This document shows positions 45,887-57,463 of a DNA stretch of 64,000 nt, piece by piece. Each line of letters starts with the position of its first letter. Position 1 is the stretch's first letter. Where the stretch lies: positions 744,001-808,000 of the forward strand of contig WBMQ01000006.1 in assembly GCA_016630905.1 (NCBI GenBank). Direction: 5' to 3'. The position numbers and the translations under genes were made by a program. The stretch is from Capillidium heterosporum. Lineage: Eukaryota; Entomophthoromycota; Entomophthoromycetes; Entomophthorales; Capillidiaceae. The notes below the pieces were generated by a model. The model worked only from the letters and a program-made list of their open reading frames with translations. It did no database searches and had not been told where the DNA came from.

Positions 45887-46768
45887 TCAATACTTCTTGC
45901 CGGTGTTGCCACAGCCAAACAACTGGGTCCAGTACTTGTCCTTCATGCTGACACCACATTCAGTGAAGATGGGGTTGATGATATTGGCATAATGCTCAGG
46001 GCTGTTGATCCAAGCCTTGACGACGTCAGTTTCACAATCCTGGTTGTAGGCGATATTCTCGGCCCCGTTGTTGGAGTAGTACCCCTGCTTCTCACATCGT
46101 GCCTTGAAGTCTAAGCCTCCGGAGCCGAGGTGGGTCATCTTACGGGAGCGTGATTGGTACTCTGACTGCTCCTTGCAGGTCGACATCAGTTTACGGTTGA
46201 TACGTAGTGGCTTGGCGTTGTGCTTGGCACGTTCGTCATTGATGAGTTTGAGGATGAGGGTGATATCAAGTCCGTACTCGGCCTTGGTGTAGCGTTCAGG
46301 ATGGTCGTCGTCATCATCATTGCCGTCGTAGTGGATGTCGACGGCTTTGCCGTAGTTGGAGTTGTCGGGGACTGAAACTCCATAACCGGTCTTTGCATAG
46401 GTGACTACTTTAGCAGGGGGATCGTAGCTGACGTTCACTTTGTAGCCACCATCGTTGCTATAATCATGGTCATGATCGTGACTGTGATCCTTATAGCCAT
46501 GGGGCTTGCGACCCTTGTACTTGCCACCCTTGTCATCGTCACAGTCCTTGTCATCACCGCGAACTTTAACCTTGTACCCACCGCTATGATTGTCGTTATC
46601 ACCGTAGTTGTTGTTGTGGTTGTCATTATTACCATAAGCAGGCTTTGCTGTACCGTAGCTTTGGGCGTTGTTGGTAACGGCGTAGTCTGGGATGGCTTCA
46701 ACTTGGGAGATCTTGGATAATCCGAGGACTAGGGCGCTTAAGGATACTAAAGTGGTGAAGGACTTCAT
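45887..46768 (-). CDS. Secreted CAP/SCP (PR-1-like) protein, right copy
   Basis: 293 residues, identical to the protein at 35630-36511: signal peptide, Asn/His/Asp low-complexity region, C-terminal CAP domain. 438 nt of 5' flank and about 655 nt of 3' flank are also shared, so both copies carry the same promoter, unlike the expansin-like pair. Confidence 0.92.
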   Translation of the reverse strand: MKSFTTLVSLSALVLGLSKISQVEAIPDYAVTNNAQSYGTAKPAYGNNDNHNNNYGDNDNHSGGYKVKVRGDDKDCDDDKGGKYKGRKPHGYKDHSHDHDHDYSNDGGYKVNVSYDPPAKVVTYAKTGYGVSVPDNSNYGKAVDIHYDGNDDDDDHPERYTKAEYGLDITLILKLINDERAKHNAKPLRINRKLMSTCKEQSEYQSRSRKMTHLGSGGLDFKARCEKQGYYSNNGAENIAYNQDCETDVVKAWINSPEHYANIINPIFTECGVSMKDKYWTQLFGCGNTGKKY

Positions 46769-47758
46769 TGTATTAGGTAGAGTATGAATTAAGGTATTAG
46801 AGTATTAATGCAAATATGTTTTGATGATGCATATTTCCTTCGAATCTCAGTCTATTTATAATGCATTTTCCGACATACATTTAGATTTTAACTGCTTTTC
46901 TTCAAAGTTCAAGGAGTCCAGTTGCCCAACCTTCCTTTGGGCGATATATTCTGGCTATGGGTTAATTAAGTTTCAGCGTTCTAAATTAATATTTTGTGAG
47001 AATTCACTTCTACAAAGAGCTAAACGTAAATGCTAGAACCTATGTCCTGTACGGTAGTAAAAACCTAGACTGCAATTATACATTGTCCCAGAAAATGTCG
47101 CAGTTTTAGTGCTTTAGGTACCCTTAATTAATCTTGGATGCTATCCTTTACGATTAAATGCTTTGGAGATACCTAGTACCGACTAGGAAACCCATTAATT
47201 AATATCTAAATAAGCTATCATCGCTTCAATATTTCGCCTTGTTTTATCAATTTATAATAACAAAAAAGATGATTACGCTAGAAAAATGCTAATATACCCA
47301 ACAGAGATTTAACAGTAAAAATCTCAAATTAAGCTATTTGCTGAATATAAACCTACTTTAAACTATAATTTATACTAGTTGTGATTACACCAGCATAGTA
47401 TTTAGCTCTAAATCCATTATAGACTATTGAAAATTCTTTATAAATTGATTTAAAACCTTTGAAAGCGGCCCTAAGTGTTTTCATAGGTGTTTTGTAGAAA
47501 TCCGATTTACTAGGCGTCTATACTAAGTATTAAGCTTCAAGATTCCCTATAAGCGAAATATACTCATACTGAAAATATATTGAAAAACGATTTATAACCT
47601 ATCATTTTCAAATCTTTAGATATTTAGATAAAATTGATTAAAATATAAATATTAAATTTGGATCTCATACAACAATATTAACCTGTTATTTAAATCGTTT
47701 GATATTATAGCATTTGAAAATCTATATAAATATTTATACTTTGAAAAAGAATATAAAA
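46769..47758. other. 5' flank of the right CAP gene and spacer
   Basis: The first 438 nt belong to the repeat block. Beyond 47206 it is unique AT-rich sequence, no gene until the tRNA. Confidence 0.55.
46852..46860 (-). promoter_or_regulatory. TATA box of right CAP gene
   Basis: TATAAATAG on the minus strand, 84-92 nt upstream of the ATG. Confidence 0.5.
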
Positions 47759-47830
47759 GCCTCTTTAGCTCAGGGGCAGAGCGTTCCCCTAGTAAGGGAA
47801 AGGCCACTGGTTCGATTCCGGTAAGAGGCA
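47759..47830 (+). tRNA. tRNA-Thr (anticodon AGT), copy 2
   Basis: Identical 72-nt tRNA to 39834-39905 but on the opposite strand. The upstream TATAAAA is shared; the rest of the flanks differ. T-tracts follow at 47833-47845. Confidence 0.95.
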
Positions 47831-48167
47831 TTGGTTTTTCTAGTTTTTGAGTATTTACTTGTAGCTGAGCCATAGCTCATATTCGTGATTATATAAATTA
47901 GTTTATATATATATATCAAAAATATAAAGTTATCTGTACTTAACCATCAGGTTTTATCCTTTTTGAACTATTAACAATACTTTATTTCGTTAGCGCTACT
48001 TTTATCTTTTAGGTGTCTGGTTCAAATAGATCTGAACAAGGAGCACTCAGATAGAAAAGCATTTGACCTAAAGCGGTCATAATTCTTGTGACCTACGTTA
48101 TCATCCAATCTACAACTGCAAAATTGATAAGGAACCTTTCTTGAAAAATTGACATTGGAAAAGAAAG
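47831..48167. other. Short intergenic region
   Basis: Promoter of the acyl-CoA synthetase gene; no further gene. Confidence 0.5.
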
Positions 48168-50667
48168 ATGGTTATAAAGAATGACACCGATATACTGAGA
48201 AGCAGAGTCCGATCAGTTGCACTACCTAACAGCAAGAGCAAGGGGTCGAGCGGTAACCATTTTTAAATTTTATATCATTTTTTTACTACATTCATATATT
48301 CATTCATTTATTTTTAATTTGATTAGTTATAATTCTAACTTTTATTTTATAGCCATTTATGTATCATCTCTACTGCCAATTTCTTTAGAAAAAGTTCCAA
48401 AATCAAGACCACAGTCACCTTTCCAAGCGTTTGTTGACAGTATATAAATATTTTAATCAATCTAAACTATTTTAGGTTGCAAAGCGTTCCCTAGCCGACC
48501 AATGCTAGGTCATCGTGAAGTAAATGATAACCATCGAAGCGAGTATAAATGGCTAACTTACCAACAAGTGTTGGAAAAAGTCTCCAAGTTTGGTTTAGGT
48601 CTCAACAGTCTTCTTTCACCCAACTTAACTACCGCCACATGTACTGCCAGCAGCAGACCTCTCTACGGCATCTGTAGTAGAGCTCAACCGGAGTGGCTAA
48701 TTGCCGATCTAGCCGGTCAAGGATATGGAATGGTATCGGTTATTCTTTACGAGGATTATAGCCCTGAAGCACTACTACACGTATTGAAAGAGACTAAACT
48801 TTCTTTAATAGTATGTGATTTAACTCGTGCCGGGCATTTGCTCAAGCTGGCTCCAAAGCTCCCCAATTTGAAAACGTTAGTGGTCCTGGAGTCCGAATTT
48901 CAAAAGGAAGAGTACCGATCGCCTAACCATCACCTTAACCTGTGGGCCCAACAGTATAACATAAATCTACTCGCTATGGAGGATGTTATCCAAATAGGTT
49001 GGAAGCGAGGTGGTATGGCCTGCCTTGATCTGCAAGATCCCATCCCTAGTGATAAGCTATTGACTGTAGCTTACACTTCTGGTACCACTGATTTGCCTAA
49101 AGGCGTTGAACTTACTGGTTACCAATTTGCCGCCATTTTATTCTCATTATCCGTCTCACGACCACCTCCACCAAATCAGATCGTGCACCGTTTCGAATAC
49201 TTACCCTATGCCTATATCCATCCCAGAACCCATGTATATTATGCAATTAGTCGAGGTCAGAGCCTAGGTTACCCAACTTTACCTGCCAACCCCTTCCAAG
49301 AGAAAGCTTCGTTCCAATCACTTTTGGATGATATTGGTGCACTAAAACCCGTCGTCCTTCCTATGATACCTAGTCTTCTCAAAGATGTTCATCAAGCTAT
49401 CCTGGACAACAATGAGAAATCAACAACTCCAATGCAACAGCTATTCCACTGGGCACTCAACCGACGCTTGAAAGCTCTACGCATGACTAATCCAAATTCC
49501 AACAGTAGTTTACCTCAGATTGATATGCAAACCCCTTCAGCCTTTATAAAAGCGATTGAGCAGATGCCTTTATTGCATTCTAGGTTCGAAGACCTTGCCT
49601 TCAGCTCAGCCAGGCAACTACTAGGAGGGAACTTGGCTCTGATAACCTGTGGTAACCATTCACTCCCCTCCAACCGAGTTGAATTCCTAATGGCGGTTTT
49701 AAAGATAGACATCGTCCAAGGTAATTTATTTCTTTATATGTTTTTAATTCTCTTTTCAGGCTACGGCGCAACGGAAACATGTGCTATGGGTTTTAGTACC
49801 TTTGCTGGCGAGCCTGGTCCTGGAAGTCATGTTGGTGGTGTCGTACCCCTTATCCAAGCCAAGCTTGTAGATTGCTCTGAGTTGAATTACTCTGTCGATG
49901 ACAAACCATACCCCAGAGGCGAAATTTGGTTACGAGGGCCTGGTTTATTTAAAGGATATTTCAACGTAGCTACATCACTGAAAACAGATCGAGGTGACAG
50001 CAATCCTAATCTGACCAAGGAGCGGTGGTACCCTACCGGTGATATCGCTAGTCTAGATCCCGATCTAGGTGTTTTCACTATCATTGATCGTAAAGCGAAT
50101 TTCTTCAAGCTGGACCAGGGAGTCTATATAACTCCAGAGAAGATTGAAAACGCCTACCGAAAGTTAGCTTTAGTAGACAACATCTACGTTCCCAGCATCA
50201 CCGGTGGTAAGGCATCAGCAGTAGTTGCAGTAGTAGTTCCACAACTTAGAGAATTCCTAGGGTGGGCTAGCTACCAATTCAAGCGACATATCTCCAATTC
50301 AGAGCTGGAGAGTTTGTGCCAAGATGCCGAGGTCAAGGCCAAATTCATTACCACTATCAATCGTGATGTCACTGCCTTCAAAGCTCTTCAACCTGACGAA
50401 TTAGTCAAGGGCATTCACCTCGAAATCAAAGGGTTCGGCAATGGAGGTAGAGATTTGGTGACTCCTACCAACAAGCTAAAGCGTCACCATCTGAAACAAT
50501 GGTACAGTAAGGAAATTTTGGCGATATATAAGGAATTGGGTGTCGATGGGCTTGAAAATAGCGAAGTTCAAGCGCCTAAGCCTGACAGTCAGCAGGCTAT
50601 CCATCTACCTGAAGTTGAAGCTGTCGAGCCATCATTTGATACGATCGCCTCCAAGCCTAAGATGTAG
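48168..50667 (+). CDS. Long-chain acyl-CoA synthetase (AMP-forming)
   Basis: 774 residues from four exons: 48168-48252, 48353-48439, 48476-49720 and 49760-50667 (introns 100, 36 and 39 nt), all in frame. The N terminus (SVALPNSKSKGSSAIYVSS, then FVDSCKAFPSRPMLGHRE) fits fungal/animal long-chain FACS enzymes. The ATP/AMP P-loop is VAYTSGTTDLPKGVELTG, and the A5 motif is GYGATETCAMGF. YPTGDIASLDPDLGVFTIIDRK gives the adenylate-binding Asp and hinge, and ANFFKLDQGVYITPEKIENAY is the FACS signature. A C-terminal Lys within the TPTNKLKRHHLK block fits the catalytic lysine region. It activates fatty acids with ATP and CoA for lipid synthesis or beta-oxidation. No PTS1 at the C terminus (ends SKPKM). 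Confidence 0.92.
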
Positions 50668-53034
50668 GTTAAAGGTAGTACATGAATTATAAACTTTTAC
50701 TTTAGGAATACTATTTTTGCAACTCCTATCCAATAAATTTAATTAGTATAGGTTTTTTCATTAATGAATTTTCTAAAGCATTTAATTTAGAATACATATT
50801 AGATAGTTCTTAGCATAATACCAAAATATAAAGCAATATTCGGTATAAGTTTATCTTTTTTTCAATTCAATATGCTTTGCTTTTACACTATATTTACTAA
50901 TATTCAATATCCATATTGGGTAGATAAAGTGTTCGTAAATTATATACCACCTCCGATCGGATTTAATTTGAAATATAGATTGGATAAACGTATTCCAACT
51001 TGCAAAGTTAGATCCATACGGAGTTTGCACTACTTTAGCAAGAATTTCGGATCCGTAGTCGGAATTCTAGTCGCTTTATTTCCGATCGGGGTTTCATCAT
51101 TAATCGGGCTGTGGATAGTAAATTCGTTCTAAATTAACCACAAGCTAAAATAATTTCGCATTTATTCATTATAGACAGCTGTTTTGGAATGGGGTTGTTT
51201 TGTCTTCAACGTTCTTATATACAACTTGCAAAAATTGCTATAGCTAATTTTTTAATTTGAGCTGTACAATAAGAGTAATCAATAGAAAGCTTTGCTAGAA
51301 AGAACGATTGCTTTTAGTGGCTGCTCCTTAAATTATGAGTTTACTTATATAGCCTATTTCCTGCGCAACTAATAGAATAGCAGTACTACGATAAAGCTAA
51401 TAGTCATTGATCGATCACTTGGCTCACTATCCAAGTAAGGAACCTACCATCCTAGCTCCACAAAACTTCAGGTGGGTCTACCAAGCCACCCAGAGAATCT
51501 AGTGTGCGTGAAAGATTGAAGAGGTTCATTAAGAATGAGTCAAGTTGAGAGCTTAGGAGCAATTTCAAATATCTCACGTAATTTTACTCATAAGTTTCAG
51601 CTAATTTCGGAATCTACCAAATGACGGGATACCAAATTATGTAACTAAGGTCATGTTGTCAGATCTAATCAATAGTTCGATAGCCATTGATAGGATGTCG
51701 TTGTGACAAATCATTTGTTCCTTTGTATCTGAAGTGGATAATTTAATCTAAAACCTACTCTTGAAGTTTATCCCATTCGATATGGCCTGCTCATATTAGA
51801 CGTTATTTCATATTCTACAATGCCATAATAAGTAAAAGGGTGGAATCCCCTCCCTAAATACCTATGACATAGTTAATCAAGTAATCAAGAAATTCCAAGT
51901 CCCAAACTCCAAGCTTTTATCCAAGTTTGGAAAGTGGCTTAATAATTAATATTCCAAAGTTGTAATCGCGATATAACTTTATTACCAAGCAAATCTCGAC
52001 AATAAACGATCTAATTCAACGCTGCGCAGTGGCTGCTAGTTGTAAAATTATGCCACACGCTTGCAGTTTGAAATCATTTCAGGCATTTCTATTGGCCAGC
52101 CAAAACTTAAATTTAGAAAATCCAGGCAGCGGGAAAAACGTTCATCCAATTACTGAGCGAACCCATCACCCCGTTAATGTTTAAGCTACTGGAATGGGCT
52201 GATAGTGCAAGCGACTTTAAAAGCAATCAAATCCTTCTTAAAACACTTGAACTCCAATTTAACTTACAACTCTCGTTTGAACGTGCTAAGCCTTCCAAAC
52301 TACCGCAGTGCAAGTTAATTATAAATCCCATCCAGACTTAAAACAATGTAAGTAGTGCTCGCTATTTGTTATATCCCTGTTCTAATAAGCTTTATAGACC
52401 CATCACTTGGTTTTTTAAAACTCTGCTTAGTTTTTTAAAATCGTACCTGGTTAAAACATCCTATCCCAACTGCCGAAGCTTTAGTTACAAACTGTTTGTA
52501 CTTAAGCTTTAACTTCGACTACCGACTTCGCTTTGTTACCATTACTTCCTTATAACCCTTATATTATTCCAAGCAGCCACGATGGCTTTTACTCAATAAG
52601 TTTCACCACAACTTCCGCCTTTACCATTAACCAATACAATTATAAGCAGCAACCAAACCAGTACAACCTTGAGGATTTACTTTTCAACCTTCACCAGTCT
52701 TTAAACTTTTATTCACGCGACCACCACCAACCACCTTTTAAACAACCCTACGAACTTCCCCCTTGCTGGCTAGACTATTACCTTTACCAACTCTATAGCT
52801 CTACCCCAGTCGTAAACACAACCCTACCCCCTACCTTTATTGTTATATTTTCTCCCCCTTCTCGCAAGAGACCCAAACCACTTTACCTCTTTATCTCCCG
52901 CTAGTACTTAGTACTTTATAGGTAACCTATATTTACGCAATGCACACTAACAAGTCGCAGTTTTTAGCGAACCTTGAATTGTCTTGAGAGGTCTCTGGTT
53001 TAACCCCAATTAACATCTACCTTTAGTTACTTAA
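50668..53034. other. Long spacer including the cyclin leader
   Basis: One weak small ORF (50872-51132) near the left. The right part (52490-53034) is C/T-rich without ATG codons and looks like a long 5' leader for the cyclin gene; its open frame at 52533-52904 has no ATG. Confidence 0.45.
50872..51132 (+). CDS. Small ORF with hydrophobic C terminus, doubtful
   Basis: 86 residues from an ATG 205 nt past the acyl-CoA synthetase stop. The last third (SVVGILVALFPIGVSSLIGLWIV) is one membrane helix, the middle is basic (KYRLDKRIPTCKVRSIRSL). It could be a tail-anchored peptide or a remnant of a larger gene. No family recognised and no expression signal seen. Confidence 0.25.
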   Translation: MLCFYTIFTNIQYPYWVDKVFVNYIPPPIGFNLKYRLDKRIPTCKVRSIRSLHYFSKNFGSVVGILVALFPIGVSSLIGLWIVNSF

Positions 53035-54093
53035 ATGAACAGCAAAATCTTATTTACCAACAGTATCCGATCCGATGGTGAGGGGCTCTACGCCCCCCCT
53101 GAGCTCCACATCTCGAGTGGATCCAACTCGTCCAGCATGAGCTCTCAACTCCCCTCCCCTCACCATCTCGAAGAACCCCAATTTGCTTTCAAAACCGACT
53201 TCTCACACCACGATAAAACCGTCCATAACCACGGTTACCTATCCCACTCAAGCCGCCATGCCGTCGATCTTAGCCGTCCGGCCCATCCCTACGCCCGTAT
53301 CCAAATCAAGGACCTAGTTAACCCACGTCCCAGCGATAACTCGGCTACGGTTGGGCCCACCAAATCCAAGAAGCGCAATGGAAGCATGCAGGACCTCGAA
53401 CAGGCTGTCAAGCACGGTCGTCAGATGGTCCAGCACCAGCAGAAGATTCTCGCCGCCTCATCCTCCACCAAGTCGAACACCGTCGTCAAGTGTCTTATAG
53501 AATTAGCCGCTATGACCATCGACTTCATCTGGGGCCCGCTCGACAAGTCGGGCAACAGCGACGTTTCTCAACAGCTGGCCATCCGTCACTACGTCACCGA
53601 GCTTTTGCGTAGAAGCCGTGCCACCAAGAGTATTGTGCAGATCGCCCTTATCTACTGCCTCCGCGTTAGCGAAACCGTACTCAAGGCCCGAAAACTCTAC
53701 GCAACCCAAGCCCCTGTTGTAATCGACCCTTCCAAGCCTACTCTACCCACCAACGCCGCCTTCTGTGGGCGGCGTATGTTCTTGGGGGCCCTCCTTTGCG
53801 CCTCCAAGTATGTCCAGGATACCAACTTCTCCAACCGCACCTGGGCCAAAATAGTTGGCCTGACCCCCTACGAGACCGGTATGACTGAAGCTACTTTTTT
53901 GAAGCTCATCAACTACAACCTGTATCTCGAAGATGCCTCCTTCTACCCAGTTGCCCTAGTTATCCTTAACCAGTCGTTGGCCTGCCCCACTCAAACTATC
54001 ACTCGTCGTATGGTGGAAGAGATCTACCGCCCTGAATTCTTGAATTTGAGTCAAGAGTCCAAGTATCCCTCTTCCCCCGAATCGATTAGTTAG
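53035..54093 (+). CDS. Pho80/Pcl-type cyclin
   Basis: 352 residues, single exon, ATG preceded by a long C/T-rich leader. The N-terminal 150 residues are low-complexity (Ser/His/Pro). The cyclin box at about residues 150-320 has VKCLIELAAMTIDFIWG, RSRATKSIVQIALIYCLRVS, then the diagnostic RRMFLGALLCASKYVQDTNF/SNRTWAKIVGLTPYETG and EATFLKLINYNLYLEDASFY. This is the Pcl/Pho80 group that activates the Cdk Pho85 (or Cdk5-like kinase) in cell-cycle, polarity or phosphate signalling. Which Pcl it corresponds to cannot be told. GC content and codon use are higher than in neighbouring genes, suggesting strong expression. Confidence 0.87.
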   Translation: MNSKILFTNSIRSDGEGLYAPPELHISSGSNSSSMSSQLPSPHHLEEPQFAFKTDFSHHDKTVHNHGYLSHSSRHAVDLSRPAHPYARIQIKDLVNPRPSDNSATVGPTKSKKRNGSMQDLEQAVKHGRQMVQHQQKILAASSSTKSNTVVKCLIELAAMTIDFIWGPLDKSGNSDVSQQLAIRHYVTELLRRSRATKSIVQIALIYCLRVSETVLKARKLYATQAPVVIDPSKPTLPTNAAFCGRRMFLGALLCASKYVQDTNFSNRTWAKIVGLTPYETGMTEATFLKLINYNLYLEDASFYPVALVILNQSLACPTQTITRRMVEEIYRPEFLNLSQESKYPSSPESIS

Positions 54094-56259
54094 TTTTTAC
54101 CAAGTCGTACTCCTCATTTAGTTTTCAATTACTTTGAGGCCTTGGCTTACCTTTTTATTTTTCTATCATATAAATGCTACGTCTTTCATCTTCACATCTT
54201 TCCTTTTAGCATAGTTTTAGTTTTTAAATGGTGGTTCCAAGTATAGTATATTGTAATATACATATATCTGTTTGTCTGCCATACAGTTGGTATAGTGAAG
54301 CCTTTGATTTTGGCAACAATTTTAGCAATCTTTTTCTAGATTCTTTAATTTCGCTTTCCCTGAACTTTTGATAATCTACTAAACCAAGCCTTGTAACTTT
54401 AAGTTAGCCAATCAACTACTACCTCAATTTTAATGATACGTCCCCATTGGTTAGACCTGTTGGGAATAGGTTAATCGGGTATAGTTGGATAAACAAAAGA
54501 CTAGCAAAGTTCAAATGTAGCTAACTGTTAGATAGGAATCTGGTAACTTCATGTTTCGAGGTTTGAGGTGGATATCGTACCACTTTGGTATTTTATGAAC
54601 AATCAAGATGTTGCGGGTACATTTTTCTTTTGGGTTGGAAACAATGGTTTCATATAAATTAGGTCTCCCTTCAACTTGCATTTATGAGTTTTAACACTGG
54701 TTCGGTCCACTTTCATTGCATCGCTTTCGAACTACTTTTCTGTTTTCATTAATAGTTGAAGGTTGAAAATAGAAGAGCTTTGCAAATTGATGCAAAGTTT
54801 ATGAACTGGGGTGATAGAAAATAAAACGGTTCAGTTCCTAAAACCAAGTATAGGCGAGAACTTGAACTTGTTCTATAAAGGTAGTAGACAAACTGGTTGG
54901 AGTGCAAGCTTGCAACAACCAGCTGATAGCTAAACTATTATTGAAGACAACCAATAAAGTAAGCTTATTCCTTGCAATCGGCATATCGCGTTTATTTCAA
55001 GTCATACAACCTGAAAATTTTTGAAGGGTTATGAAATCCTTTAGGTTCACTATTGAAGTTCTAGTTGCCAGTATAAATTAATTATCTACGTAATGTATTG
55101 AAAACTCAAAACTCGATCCAACCATTTCTATTAGAGAATGGAATCTCAATGGAAATTACGCAAAAGTTTACTAGCTACTGGCAACCAGTATTAAAAAAGT
55201 ACCCCTAGTAAACCATAGCCTGCAAAGTTAAAAATCATTTACATTGTGATAGATTTCATGGTGTAAAGTATAACTTTATATATTGATGCAAATATATTAG
55301 CGGAGGCAGCATACTTGCTTGTAATATGGAACTGGTGGATGCAAAATATATTCCTATATCCAAATTTTGCCTCACCTTTCTTGGAGTAAATACCAAATTG
55401 TTTACTGAAATCTCAGAACAAACGGAGATGCCGATACTGCTAAAAGAATATGACTAGAGAGATAATGACTAATATCTGGTATTTACAGATGATATGCTTA
55501 TATAAATATGGCATCCATTCAATTTAAAAGTTTAAGCAACTCTTAATTTAGCTAACACGAAATATATGCATCGACATACTAAACTAACCTTAATAAATCA
55601 GTAACTAATACCTATCAATATCATAGTCTTAAGAGCTTCGATATACATATGTCTAACTATAGGAATTATATACTATTTAACTTAACTGGTCCTAAACTAT
55701 CGATGATATATATTGAGATGTTCACCCATTCAAATTTATCCTATCGATTAATATAATATTTCCTTGTACTTGGTTGCATCAGATTGAGTGTCTTATACTC
55801 CATTTTAAGATCCAGCCAACATAGCATAGCCAACTAATACAGCATTCTAATGTGAAAATATAGCTGGTAACTTACCTTTGAAGTACTATCCTTACGACTT
55901 TCAAAGAATTAACTAGGTAGCGTCAACAAAAAGCTTTAAAATTAACCATAAAGAGGAACAAATTGCCTTTCATGATATTATGTTGTATGTGGTACAAACA
56001 GTATCTCCAAATAAATATAACCGAGCCAAGCTAGAATAATTATTTATGAAGCACAAAACAAAGTGAGGTGTAGTTAGATAGAGAGAAAATGGGAAATAAG
56101 CAGGCAGTGAGGGTAAAACTCTAAGTCAAGACGTAGGGGGAAATAAACTATACACAAGGGTAGGAGATGTTTGAGATACTCTAAATAATCTCATACATCT
56201 GCCCGGTTCCATTCGAGCTGACGAAAGGGACTAAACTAAATTCCAACTGTAAAGCCATT
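54094..56259. other. Intergenic between convergent cyclin and phosphatase genes
   Basis: 2.2 kb of AT-rich sequence with no supported gene, repeat or RNA. Confidence 0.5.
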
Positions 56260-57463
56260 TTAACTCGAGTAGATGAGTTGGAAGGTCTCCAAGGTCTTTA
56301 TCAGATCCTTAGATGGCAGTACCTTATCCATCAAAAAATCGAGGATGTAATCTAACTCGATGTCATCCCTATTGGAGTACCAAGTGGAGCAAGGGATGGC
56401 GTTCTGGGGGTGGAACTGATAGCTGAGTGGTGAGTTGTCGATGATCAAGGTACGATCCAAGTCACGGCCAAGTTGGGATAGATCCTTTATAAAAATAATT
56501 AGTTGGCTTTAATTAATACTCCAAAATTTACCTTGACGTAGGTGCCGTTCAAATTATAGCAGGCGTTCCGGTACAATCGGTGGTGGATCCAACCCTCCTT
56601 ATCCAAGACGTCAAGTAGTGGAGAAGCGTACTAATATATAAAAATCAAAGATAAGTATTTTCAATATACACTTCAAAAGCTTACCGTCTCCAAACTAGCG
56701 GTGAAGATGACGACTTCGAACTTCTCGCTAACCTGTTTCAAAAAGTTGGTGACGCCAGGTCGCTAAGTTGACATAGACGTTGTACTCCTTCTCCTTGACT
56801 ATAATTGGTACTATTAAATCCGGTACCTGATCCTTCTTCAACTATTTTAAAAATACAAAGTTAATACAGATTTAACTTCGCAGTAAATTACTTTAAACGA
56901 AGAGTGCACCAGGGTTTCATCCAAATCTAGGATCAAGCATATCCTATCAGCGTACTTGGAGTTAAAAGGTAGACGGTTGAACGAAGAGGAATTCTATACT
57001 AAAGTTAGAAAAGGCTACCTATTTTCCAAAATTACTTTTGTTGTAACAACTTTCAAGTCCTTTTCCGGTTTACTATCAATAGAGTAAATTATAGAGTCAA
57101 CCTCTTCAATTTGTTGCAGTTGCACTTGGGGTGAGTCATGTTTAGTTGGCGTCAATTTGGTAGAGTCGAGTTGTAATTTGAACAGCAGTTTTCGGATGCT
57201 GAATAGTCTACGTTTGAAGCGGGAGAAAAATGAAGCTCGCATCGTAGGCATAGGTTCTATTGTATAAAAGGTAAGTATAAATAAAACGTGTCCATTTTAC
57301 CTATAGTGGTGAGGGTTTGTAAGCTGGTGATGGCTGGTTTCTTTGGTTCATCGTTATCCAGTTTGGTGTTGATTAAAATAGTCTCAGTAACTACATTGTG
57401 GTGGTCCTTGCTGAAGGGTAGGACCAAGTTCTTGTTATAAGCTAGTTGGGTTGCCGTCGCCAT
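56260..57463 (-). CDS. CTD-like HAD phosphatase (SCP/Psr/Nem1 group); one +1 frame break
   Basis: About 321 residues from six exons: 57463-57301, 57256-57036, 56993-56892, 56841-56685, 56630-56532 and 56484-56260. The N-terminal 125 residues are basic and unconserved. The catalytic core begins [18 protein letters not shown] (DxDxT nucleophile), then [82 protein letters not shown] and [15 protein letters not shown], all FCP1/SCP homology motifs. It dephosphorylates phospho-Ser/Thr, for example on the Pol II CTD, or on lipin if Nem1-like. In exon 4 the conserved strand VYVNL/RPGV is split by one extra base (AAC TTA G CGA, surplus near 56763); exons sum to 3n+1. A TATATATA lies only 7-14 nt upstream of the first ATG, so the start may be further in. 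Confidence 0.86.

Larger units (their letters stand above)
45231..47206 (-). repeat. Inverted repeat, outer block, right copy (CAP gene plus flanks)
   Basis: Counterpart of 35192-37166; one base longer. Confidence 0.93.

Noticed and set aside
52533-52904. 123-codon open frame upstream of the cyclin
   Set aside because: There is no ATG in the frame and composition matches a C/T-rich leader; kept as 5' leader.
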